Positions 52,737 to 60,810 of a DNA stretch of 64,000 nucleotides are shown in pieces. This stretch comes from JAGQWW01 sp041392845 (GTDB lineage: Bacteria > Bacteroidota > Bacteroidia > Chitinophagales > Saprospiraceae), in assembly GCA_041392845.1 (NCBI GenBank), contig JAWKLG010000012.1, positions 62,001 through 126,000 on the forward strand. Direction: 5' to 3'. Numbering within the stretch: the first letter of the stretch is position 1; each line of letters starts with the position of its first letter. The translations under genes were made by a program, and so were the position numbers. The notes under the pieces are model-generated. The model was given only the letters and a program-made list of their open reading frames with translations. It made no database searches and was not told where the DNA came from.

Positions 52737-53349
52737 AATTAAAAGATATTTGAATTGAGGTAGTTTTAATGGCCAAACCAGACTTCAAGGGTGTATCCGT
52801 CTCCTTGTAAATAAAGTTTACTGGGTTGTTCCACCTAAAGGATGTCGATAAATTATTTAGGATATTTACTCTGAATCCTGCAATAAAACCATATTCTATT
52901 CTTGTTGAATAAAGAATCGGGTTATTAAAAATATCACTGTAAACCAAGTAATCACTAAAAATTCCAAATTCCAGACTCATTTTGCCAGGTCTCAATCCAC
53001 TTGGACAATAACCTAAAATAATTGGTATCCCAACAAAATGACCTGCACTTTCAGTGGTACCATTAAACTTCCCTTCAGCCGACATTTTCTTTTCATAAAC
53101 AACAGAACCACTGGCATAAAAGGATTCAGATATTTGGTATGAAATCCCACCTCCTACATGAAATGATGTTTTAAAAAGTGGCTTTTCTGGGTTTTTGTAT
53201 CTGATTTTCTGACCTTTCCAGTATGAAAATACATTGGTAATACTTGGACCTGCCTGAATAGAAAGTTTTATTTTATTTTGAGAATAAAGGGATGGTAGTA
53301 AAAAGAAGGTTATTACAAAAAGGCAATGGTATTTTAGGTGATGCGGCAT
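52726..53349 (-). CDS. outer-membrane beta-barrel protein (PorT-like fold)
   Basis: 207 aa. Signal peptide (CLFVITFFLLPSLYSQ) and about eight amphipathic strands (IKLSIQAGPSITNVFSYW, FHVGGGISYQISESFYASGS, YGFIAGFRVNILNNLSTSF), ending NYEI. Typical of the outer-membrane barrel families of Bacteroidota. Noticeably more AT-rich than surrounding genes and bracketed by the inverted 250-bp repeat arrays, so it may have been acquired or moved with them. Function unknown. Confidence 0.8.
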   Translation of the reverse strand: MPHHLKYHCLFVITFFLLPSLYSQNKIKLSIQAGPSITNVFSYWKGQKIRYKNPEKPLFKTSFHVGGGISYQISESFYASGSVVYEKKMSAEGKFNGTTESAGHFVGIPIILGYCPSGLRPGKMSLEFGIFSDYLVYSDIFNNPILYSTRIEYGFIAGFRVNILNNLSTSFRWNNPVNFIYKETDTPLKSGLAIKTTSIQISFNYEI

Positions 53350-53554
53350 ATTTTAGTTTTTGCTCTATTGAGTATATTCTGAACCTTAGATATGCGTAAA
53401 TATAAATGGCTTAAATAAGTTCACACAAGATTTTAAATAAAATTCCAGTTAAATATTACCTTATGTTTTAGATTTTCTGGATTCCTAAAGGGAAAGTTAT
53501 CCATTAAAAATTATCAATAATTTTCAGGATTCCATAATCCATAGGAGTATCTCT

Positions 53555-54060
53555 TAACTCACATCCTGCCCATCCTTTCATCCTCCACATCCTGATTCAA
53601 ACAATAAAATCAGCAGAAAACCCAAGTTTGAAAAATTTTTATTTCAGGCATGGGAAGCCGCCATGCGTGGCGGCTCTACAAAGGGTTTCTTTTATTAATT
53701 TCTTACACCATTCATTCTGCAGATTCTTGGGGGATTCCGGCTCGAGGCCGGAATGACGCGTTGTTTTAAGACCGACTCCTCGGTTTTCCAGTAATTCAAA
53801 GTAAAACGCCGAACTCCCATCCTGCTCATCCTTTCATCTTCCACATCCTGATTCAAACAAATGAGTCTGCAGAAAAGCCAATGTTGAAAAATTTGTGTTC
53901 GGGATTTTGATGAATGATTGAAATTTTTTCACCATCCACCCTGCAGATTCTTGGGGGATTCCGGCTCAAGGCTGGAATGACGCGTTGTTTTTGGGAAGAT
54001 TTTAAAAGAGGCCCCTTCAAATCAAAAATAAAAAATCAAAGACCTAAGTTCAAAAATCTA
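53555..54060 (-). repeat. two inverted copies of the 250-bp composite repeat (array B)
   Basis: Reverse orientation relative to array A. The first copy has both palindromes (near 53651 and 53733); the second lacks palindrome 2 but keeps palindrome 1 (near 53960). The array ends with GGGAAGATTTTAAAAGAGGC and AT-rich sequence also found at the end of array C. Confidence 0.88.
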
Positions 54061-54064
54061 AAAT

Positions 54065-54122
54065 TAAAAAATCCCTGACGGAGTGACGAGGCAATAGACT
54101 GGCTGGTCACCGACGTCAGGGA
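54065..54122 (-). terminator. terminator of the lipoprotein gene at 54263
   Basis: TCCCTGACG / CGTCAGGGA long-range stem with internal TGAC/GTCA pairing; on the minus strand it is followed by TTTTTTAATTTT. Confidence 0.7.
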
Positions 54123-54262
54123 CATACGGGATTGTAAAACAAAACCAAATAAACCTTCTTTATGAGAATAGACTGATGGAAAAGGATTTGTGTGATTTTT
54201 TGCCTCTTTTGAGTTTGAGGAACCTTCTCTTAGAATGGTTTTTCCACCAGGGAAGTAAGGTG

Positions 54263-55198
54263 TTACTTCAGGGAAACAACCGGACAATTTACATTGGCAA
54301 CTCCGGTAGCCAATACATTCGCATTTTGAGCATCCATTAAGTTGGATACATTGTTGAAATCGTTGTTGTCGTAAACGTTAACCAACCATAGTGGGGAATA
54401 ATTTGCATCGCTTGGAATGCTACCCAATACATTGTGGGTCTGACCATTGTCGTTCATAAATCCTGAAGCAGGGCCACTCATTGGATTATTGTTGTCAGGG
54501 TTGATGTTGAATGTCACGTAAATTGGGGATAAAGGAACCATGTTTGAACTTCCTCCATCCAATACTTTTTCAAAAAAAGAGAAATAATACACCACCTGGT
54601 CACGGTACCAGCCTCTATGCAATCCATTGTCTTCATTTGTTTCAATCCTTTTGTTGGCTGTTGAGCCATCCGGAACAACCGGACAATTTACAATGGTACT
54701 TGTCTTTTCAATGTTGTAATCTGAATTCAATAAATCCGCTTCGTTGGTAATGGAGTTTGCAGTGTAATCATTCGGAACGGATACCCTGTAAACCTGCCAA
54801 AAGTCGTTGTATCCTCCATCTCCCGGGATTACATTGATGATGTTCAACTGACCTTCAACCATTTCATCGTTTTCATCAAAGAAAAGGTAAATCGGAGCAG
54901 GTACAGTCGACTGTACATCAAAGTTGTAGTATTCTACTTCACTTCCGTCTGGTCCAAATCCTTTGGTGATAAATGGAGCTCCTGAATCGAAGTTGATAGG
55001 CTCATTTGGGCCAGGCAACCCATTGGTAGAATTACGCACCATCAACATACCAGCATCAGCACTGAATCGGTCTACTGAAACTTTAGGAGCAGTGTCAGGA
55101 TTAAGTGCAATTACTTCCGGATCATCTTTCTTACAGCCTACACTCAGGATGGCGACAGAAAGGAACAATACTAAAATCGATTGAAATTCTTTTTTCAT
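54263..55198 (-). CDS. lipoprotein of unknown function with an internal duplication
   Basis: 311 aa. Lipoprotein signal (LVLFLSVAILSVGC, Cys22). Two parts of the protein end alike: FWQVYRVSVPNDYTANS ... TSTIVNCPVV in the middle and LWLVNVYDNNDFNNVSN ... VANVNCPVV at the C-terminus, each about 45 residues, with one Cys each. I do not recognise the family; the IYLFFDENDE and PLWLVNVYD segments hint at a beta fold. Probably periplasmic or surface-anchored. Monocistronic. Confidence 0.78.
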   Translation of the reverse strand: MKKEFQSILVLFLSVAILSVGCKKDDPEVIALNPDTAPKVSVDRFSADAGMLMVRNSTNGLPGPNEPINFDSGAPFITKGFGPDGSEVEYYNFDVQSTVPAPIYLFFDENDEMVEGQLNIINVIPGDGGYNDFWQVYRVSVPNDYTANSITNEADLLNSDYNIEKTSTIVNCPVVPDGSTANKRIETNEDNGLHRGWYRDQVVYYFSFFEKVLDGGSSNMVPLSPIYVTFNINPDNNNPMSGPASGFMNDNGQTHNVLGSIPSDANYSPLWLVNVYDNNDFNNVSNLMDAQNANVLATGVANVNCPVVSLK

Positions 55199-55485
55199 GG
55201 TAAATACGTTTAAATGATTTGTTTATTTACCTCTGTTATGCGCAGAATTGAAAAACGGTTGTCTGGGGTGGAAGCGGTAAAGCGATTTTCGGGATGTGTT
55301 TTTTGGTTTTATTTATTGTGTAAATAGCTGATATTCAATTTTATACAAAGTGATTTTATTTGATTTATTTTTTTTAAAACATTTAGGAATTAAGGGTTAT
55401 TAAGATTCCTATTAAAAAAAATTGCCATGCGTCACTTGATTTTTATTCTACAGGAAGGCTCCCACGGCCGAACTTTAAATAATTA

Positions 55486-55555
55486 CCAGTATCCAGTATC
55501 CAGTATCCAGTATCCAGTATCCAGCTTCCAGAATCCAGTGTCTAGTGCCCAGAAT
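55486..55555. repeat. heptad tandem array (CCAGTAT units)
   Basis: Ten 7-bp units: CCAGTAT x5, CCAGCTT, CCAGAAT, CCAGTGT, CTAGTGC, CCAGAAT. Same unit family as 20961. The rest of the 431-bp gap 55199-55629 shows only a promoter box. Confidence 0.92.
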
Positions 55556-55602
55556 CTTTCCTCCTCTGTGATTTCCCTCACCGCACAAGTTCAACCATAT
55601 CG

Positions 55603-55610
55603 TAATTTTG
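55603..55610 (+). promoter_or_regulatory. -7 box TAATTTTG of the DUF1275 gene
   Basis: TAnnTTTG match; predicted start near 55617, 13 bp before the ATG. Confidence 0.5.
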
Positions 55611-55629
55611 CAGCTCATTTTCAATTTTC

Positions 55630-56355
55630 ATGTTCAGACATCAAGGAAGGAAAAGAACCTGGAAGCACAATCTGCAAATTGCCATCGTGCTTTCTTTTGT
55701 GGCGGGCATTGTCAATGTGAGTGGTTTTCTGGCCATCAGTCAGCTTACTACAAACGTGACAGGGCATTTCGCCTTGTTTATCAATGAAGTGGCCAATATG
55801 GACTGGTGGAAGGGTACCATCTTCCTAGCTTATATCCTTTCCTTTCTGGCAGGATCCATGACTTCAGCTCTACTGATTGAATGGTTCAATGAGACCAAAA
55901 GGCTCAATATCTTTGTCTGGCCTACCATCATTGAATCTATCATCCTTCTGTTCGCAGGTATTTTTGGATCGTGGCTGGTTTTTCGTAACCCTGATCTGCT
56001 TGCCTTTTTATTGCTTTTTGCGATGGGGCTTCAAAACTCCTATGTTACAAAAATATCCAACGCAGTCGTTCGAACCACTCACCTTACCGGACTCTTTACC
56101 GATCTTGGAATTGAATTGATACAATTATTCTTCCCCAAAGCCCATCCCAAAAGAAAACGTATCATTGAAACCATCAAATTGAGAATCTACATCATTTGCT
56201 TCTTCTTTCTCGGTGGATTAATAGGCGGATATTTTTATTCGAAAATGAATTGGGGTTTATTAACGCTAATCCCCGCAGCAGTGATCCTAACCGGTAGCCT
56301 TTTCTATGATGATTTCCGGTTTCGGGTTATTAGGGTGAGGAGGAAGCTTAAATAA
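55630..56355 (+). CDS. DUF1275/YoaK-family membrane protein
   Basis: 241 aa with six probable helices. Family marks: AGIVNVSGFLAISQLTTNVTGHF near the N-terminus and MGLQNSYVTKIS with RTTHLTGLFTDLG in the middle. Function not established; sometimes annotated as a transporter. A 55-bp sequence starting at its stop codon is repeated 181 bp downstream. Confidence 0.88.
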   Translation: MFRHQGRKRTWKHNLQIAIVLSFVAGIVNVSGFLAISQLTTNVTGHFALFINEVANMDWWKGTIFLAYILSFLAGSMTSALLIEWFNETKRLNIFVWPTIIESIILLFAGIFGSWLVFRNPDLLAFLLLFAMGLQNSYVTKISNAVVRTTHLTGLFTDLGIELIQLFFPKAHPKRKRIIETIKLRIYIICFFFLGGLIGGYFYSKMNWGLLTLIPAAVILTGSLFYDDFRFRVIRVRRKLK

Positions 56356-56592
56356 TCGCAAAGGATGGGGGAGGTAGGGAAGAGCGCAAAGAGGGACTGC
56401 AGATTCTTGAGGTCGAAAATAGTCAAAAACCAGAGGGGAACGCCTCTAATCTAGCCGGTAAAATATATCCACTGGTTCATTCACTCATTCATTCAAATTC
56501 AACCATTCAACTATTCAACCCTTCAAAATTCAGGTAATCGCAAAGGATGGGTAAGGTAGGGAAGAGCGCAAAGAGATGCTGCAGATTCTTGC
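56354..56592. repeat. 55-bp direct repeat pair with a period-8 array between
   Basis: AATCGCAAAGGATGGG...GGTAGGGAAGAGCGCAAAGAG...CTGCAGATTCTTG occurs at 56355-56412 and 56536-56594. A period-8 stretch of ATTCAACC-type units fills 56475-56533. Confidence 0.8.
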
Positions 56593-56635
56593 GTTTGCTG
56601 CAACATTTCTCAATTCTTAATTCATGGACTCTTGA

Positions 56636-57712
56636 TTTCTGTTCCCGTCCACCTCACATCCTCCCATCCTCCACATCCTGATTCAAACAATAAAATCAGC
56701 AGAAAAGCCAGGGTTGAAAATTTGTATTTAGGTATGGAAGCCGCCATTCGTGGCGGCTCTACCAGGTTTGTTAGTTGGTTGGAATGCTTTTCACCACCCT
56801 GCGGATTCTTGGGGATTCCGCTCGAGGCCGGAATGACGCGTTGTTTTGAGATGGATTCTCTGATTGTACTCGCTAAAATTTCAAGTTTTCGAAACTCCAT
56901 GGTACCGGCTAACTCACATCCTGCCCATCCTTTCATCCTCCACATCTGATTCAAACAATTAAATCAGCAGAAAACCAGGTTGATGTATTTCAGGTGTGGG
57001 AAGCCGCCATGCGTGGTGACTCTACGGGGTTTTTGATGAATGGTTGAAATGCTTTTCACCCTTCATCCTGCAGATTCTTGGGGTCCGCCGAGGAATGACT
57101 CGGTTTTTGGGATGGATTCTCTGGTTGTACTCGCTAAAATTTCAAGTTTTCAAAATTCTATGGTGCACCGTCCATCTCCCATCCTGCTCATCCTCCCATC
57201 CTCCACATCCTGATTCAAACAATAAAATCGCAGAAAAACCAAGGTTGAAAAATTTGTATTTCAGGCTTGGGAAGCCGCCATGCTTGGCGGCTCTACGGAG
57301 ATTTTTAAGATTGATTGAAATTTTTTCACAAATCACTCTGCAGATTCTTGGGAGATTCCGGCTCAAGGCCGGAATGACGCGTTGTCTTAAGATCGACTCC
57401 CCGGTTTTCCAGTAATTCAAAGTAAAACGCCGAAATCCCATCCTGTTCATCCTCCACATCCTGATTCAAACAATAAAATCAGCAGAAAAACCAAGCTTGA
57501 AAATTTTGTGTTTCAGGCATGGAAAGCCGCCATTCGTGGCGGCTCTACCAGGGGTTTGTTAATTGGTTGGAATGCTTTTCACCATTCATTCTGCAGATTC
57601 TTGTGGGATACCGGCTCGAGGCCGGAATGACGCGTTGTTTTTGGGAAGATTTTAAAAGAGGCCCCTTCAAATCAAAAATCAAAAAACTAAGATCAAAAAT
57701 CTAAAATTTTCA
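56636..57712 (-). repeat. four inverted copies of the 250-bp composite repeat (array C)
   Basis: Palindrome 2 copies near 56741, 57003 (degenerate), 57281 and 57525; palindrome 1 copies near 56815, 57353 and 57610, with a damaged one near 57085. Same orientation as array B, opposite to array A. No gene supported. Confidence 0.88.
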
Positions 57713-57748
57713 CCCCCTGACCCACTCATTGGGGTGGCAAAGTGAAAA

Positions 57749-57785
57749 ATCCTTCAACCCTTCAATCCCTCAACCCTTCATCCTT
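57749..57785. repeat. period-8 tandem array (CAACCCTT/CAATCCCT units)
   Basis: About five 8-bp units. It begins directly after the T-run of the minus-strand terminator at 57785-57818 (in minus-strand order), as at tRNA-Leu. Confidence 0.8.
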
Positions 57786-57818
57786 AAAAAACGCCCCCGA
57801 ATGATTCATCCGGAGGCA
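57785..57818 (-). terminator. terminator of the small minus-strand unit
   Basis: GCCTCCG / CGGGGGC stem (one G-U) in the minus transcript, followed by TTTTTT. Confidence 0.75.
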
Positions 57819-57849
57819 TGCGATTAAACTAAAATGAAGAAATGTATTT

Positions 57850-57891
57850 TTAATAAAATGCCTGCGCGTATCCTTGAAGAATAGCGGTCAT
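57850..57891 (-). CDS. possible 13-aa peptide MTAILQGYAQAFY in a dedicated transcription unit
   Basis: ATG at 57891 preceded by AGGAAATAA, 13 codons, TAA stop. It lies 30-40 nt after the predicted start of the best-matching promoter in the window and about 30 nt before a terminator. The transcript of about 135 nt has no other frame of note. It could be a micropeptide, a leader peptide, or incidental within a small RNA. Not a family I recognise. Confidence 0.35.
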   Translation of the reverse strand: MTAILQGYAQAFY

Positions 57892-57928
57892 TTATTTCCT
57901 GTGATTTTGTCTTATGATTGGGTTGAAA

Positions 57929-57960
57929 CAAATATAAGCATCCACAAGTCGCAAATCAAA
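57929..57960 (-). promoter_or_regulatory. full Bacteroidota promoter TTTG-N20-TATATTTG
   Basis: On the minus strand TTTG (57960-57957), 20-nt spacer, TATATTTG (57936-57929). This fits both the -33 and -7 elements known for Bacteroidota and predicts a start near 57922. Confidence 0.65.
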
Positions 57961-57982
57961 AATGAACCCAATATTTAATGTT

Positions 57983-58013
57983 AAAAAAAAACCGGATCCG
58001 CTAGCGGACCCGG
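57983..58013 (-). terminator. terminator downstream of the M61 peptidase gene
   Basis: CCGGGTCCGC / GCGGATCCGG stem with a TA loop, then ten T on the minus strand. It lies about 190 bp after the stop. Confidence 0.8.
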
Positions 58014-58200
58014 CTTAAGGCTCTTTGCCTTTCAAACATTAGGTTAAAATAAGCTGGTACAAACCTACAGTAAAATATATTGTTAAGCAACCGTAAAGGG
58101 ATTGTTTAACAGGTTTCGGAATGTTAAAATTGGGTGACGAACGGCAAATATTAGTATTTAACAATATATTTTTAGGTTTATCTTTCTGAGCACCAGTAAT

Positions 58201-60054
58201 TTAGGGTCTTCCGTACAACCAGGCATCTTGAATCATTTTTTTCTGCATGTTTTCATCTGCTTTGATTTTTATATTAGGCGGATTCACCCTTTTGGCTTTT
58301 TGAATCCTGGCTTCCAATAAAACCGTTTTATCTTTTCCTTTTTCATCCTTCCTGTTCACTTCTACTACAAATGGTGCCCCTTCCTTCATTTCACTTCTTA
58401 TCTGGTCTACAAATTGTTGAATGCCTTCACCAGGAACCGTTTTGTTTTGAATTTTTAATATTTCATCGCCAACTCTGTAGTCAAGTTCTCTTCCCATTTC
58501 ATTCAAATTATAAATATTCTGGACTACCAATTTCCTGGTTTCCCGACTGAACCCAAATGCTGCATCTCCAAAGGTATAAACCATGGTATCTTTGGGTTCT
58601 TCATAACTGATGCCCATCTTGTCAAAAAATACCCCATACGGAACCGGTTTTCCTTTTTTAATATAGGTATTTAAAAAATCACCAATCTTGTCACCTTGTG
58701 ATTTCTCTATAGCTGCAAATAGCTTTTTATCCTTAAAAGGTTTTTCTTTTCCATAAGCTTCTGTCAGATCCTGCATCAATTCAACCAAGCCATAAGATCC
58801 GCCCGATTTTTCCTGTAATTCTATATCCAAACACATTGCAAGCAAAGCACCTTTTTCATACACATTTCCATATTGGTCTTCATATTTATCCAAAATTCTG
58901 CTGCTCATTTTTGTAAAAGAAAGATCGTCCTGGTAATTGGCTTTGGAAAGCTGAATCTTTCTACCCATTCTTTCCAAAAATTCTTCCGGACTAATCATGC
59001 CCGACCTCACCTGATTGTGATGAGAGAAATATTCAGTGATACCTTCGTACATCCAAAGATGACGGGACATATCCGGCTCTGCAAAATCAAAATAATGAAT
59101 CTCCTCTGAATGAACCGAAAGCGGAGTGATGATGTGAAAAAATTCATGCGATGCAATGTCCAACAAAAATGGTCGAATGCGCTCTTCCGGCATTTCAGGA
59201 AGGCAATACACCGATGAATAATTATGCTCCAAAGCTCCGGTGCCAATAGGCAATTGTTCCCCCATGAAATACATCAAAAAGGCATAGCGCTCCACGGGAA
59301 GATTTCCTTTCAGATAATCTCTTTGAGAGGCCAAAAGTACTTCAAAATGCTCCCGCAAACTTTGGCTGCTGATCAATCCATTTGGCGAGTAAATCGCTAA
59401 TAAAACTTCAGTTTTATCCAGTTTGATGACGGCAGTATCCGGTTTGCAATACATCACAGGCATATCCACCAATTCATGATAGTTTTTTGCTTCAAACCAA
59501 TCTGTATTGCCTTTACTGGATAACGTAGTGTAGGCAGATTGATGTACCATTTCTTCCGGTTTTTGAACCTCTACTTTAAATGGAACAAATTCCAAACCTT
59601 CCAGATAACCGTAAAATCCATGGCCATTTAGCAGGAAGTTTTTTCCTTCCTCAATATTGGTTCCTGACATGCCCGAAACCGACCGACCACTGGTGGCATC
59701 AAAACTGTCGTCCACTTCATAAGTCAGGTGGTGCAATTTGTTGGCTGGTGTTATCCGCCAGGTATTTACATCTTCTCTGACTACGGATAGTCCTTCGCCT
59801 TTTTCATCAAAAGCATTTACCTGATGTACAAATCTTCCGAAATCATACTCCGTATAGGTACCGGGAATGATTTTTGGAAAATGAAACCGAATGCTCTTTT
59901 GACGAACCTTTGGAGTCTCCACGGTCACAATCAGGCGATCCATGATTACCTCGTTCAGGTTTAAATGATAAGTGTAATGCCCTTGAGAACCATCGTTGGC
60001 TTTTGAAAGAAAGGCCATTAAAATAATAGTACAGGTAATTAATATTCGCTTCAT
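58201..60054 (-). CDS. M61-family (glycyl aminopeptidase-like) metallopeptidase with PDZ domain
   Basis: 617 aa from the Met at 60054, chosen because it gives a signal peptide (ILITCTIILMAFLSKA); the longer form from 60087 adds 11 residues before it. The zinc motif HEFFH occurs near residue 300, followed by MYEGITEYFSHH with the third ligand Glu. A PDZ domain lies near 515-590 (ELDYRVGDEILKIQNKTV). Secreted or periplasmic exopeptidase. Monocistronic, with a downstream terminator. Confidence 0.9.
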   Translation of the reverse strand: MKRILITCTIILMAFLSKANDGSQGHYTYHLNLNEVIMDRLIVTVETPKVRQKSIRFHFPKIIPGTYTEYDFGRFVHQVNAFDEKGEGLSVVREDVNTWRITPANKLHHLTYEVDDSFDATSGRSVSGMSGTNIEEGKNFLLNGHGFYGYLEGLEFVPFKVEVQKPEEMVHQSAYTTLSSKGNTDWFEAKNYHELVDMPVMYCKPDTAVIKLDKTEVLLAIYSPNGLISSQSLREHFEVLLASQRDYLKGNLPVERYAFLMYFMGEQLPIGTGALEHNYSSVYCLPEMPEERIRPFLLDIASHEFFHIITPLSVHSEEIHYFDFAEPDMSRHLWMYEGITEYFSHHNQVRSGMISPEEFLERMGRKIQLSKANYQDDLSFTKMSSRILDKYEDQYGNVYEKGALLAMCLDIELQEKSGGSYGLVELMQDLTEAYGKEKPFKDKKLFAAIEKSQGDKIGDFLNTYIKKGKPVPYGVFFDKMGISYEEPKDTMVYTFGDAAFGFSRETRKLVVQNIYNLNEMGRELDYRVGDEILKIQNKTVPGEGIQQFVDQIRSEMKEGAPFVVEVNRKDEKGKDKTVLLEARIQKAKRVNPPNIKIKADENMQKKMIQDAWLYGRP

Positions 60055-60224
60055 TTTCGGGTGTAATTTTTTATAAAAATTAATCAATCCCCGATTTTAA
60101 AACATCTTCACTTTTTAAGCTAAGGTCTTGTGTTGATCCACATTGTTTGGGATATTTGGAGGCCGATTTGAAATGAGTGGTTTATTTCTTGATGAAATTC
60201 AACTAAATCAATTTTAAACTTGCT

Positions 60225-60713
60225 ATGGAAAACCTTTTAGACAATCAGGAAGCTTTTAAATCGGATGATATTCATTATAGCATGGTTTCCGCCTGGAAAC
60301 GATTGGCAAATTTTCTGGTGGATTGGATTGGCATTGTAATATGGAACATACTGTTTGGCATCCTCATTTCCTATTTTAAATTTTTGCTTGGTTTTGGCTT
60401 CCGTATTCAAATGGGGATGAATCTAGAGCTTTATCTTTTCCTTTTATTTTGTTTTCGATATGTCCTTTATTATTCTTTGACAGAATACTTTTTGAAAGGG
60501 AAAACATTAGGAAAGTACCTTACCAATACAAGGGTCATAACACAACACAATGAAATGCCTTCTTTTAAAATATGTTTGCTTCGCTCTATTATCAGGTTGG
60601 TACCTTTCGAGCCGTTTTCGTTTTTAGGAGGTGTTCCCGGATGGCATGACGAATGGTCCAAAACTTACGTGGTTGAGGAATCCGAATACAGGAAATACAA
60701 CCATTCTTTATAA
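60225..60713 (+). CDS. RDD-family membrane protein
   Basis: 162 aa. RDD-type layout: AWKRLANFLVDWIGIVIWN in helix 1, a long second helix pair, KGKTLGKYLTNTRVI and a third hydrophobic segment, closing with GWHDEWSKTYVV, a frequent RDD ending. Members are poorly characterised; some affect ion homeostasis. Followed by the gene at 60811. Confidence 0.85.
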   Translation: MENLLDNQEAFKSDDIHYSMVSAWKRLANFLVDWIGIVIWNILFGILISYFKFLLGFGFRIQMGMNLELYLFLLFCFRYVLYYSLTEYFLKGKTLGKYLTNTRVITQHNEMPSFKICLLRSIIRLVPFEPFSFLGGVPGWHDEWSKTYVVEESEYRKYNHSL

Positions 60714-60810
60714 TGCAATCCATAAGTCATTTTTGGTCTGAATTCCTTTGGTGGCCATTTTTTGTTTTCGTGTCTTGTTTTTAAATGATTTTGAAAACAA
60801 AACCAATCGT

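Noticed and set aside
54036..54287. 83-aa minus-strand frame
   Set aside because: It overlaps the end of the lipoprotein gene and the terminator hairpin; composition is not protein-like.
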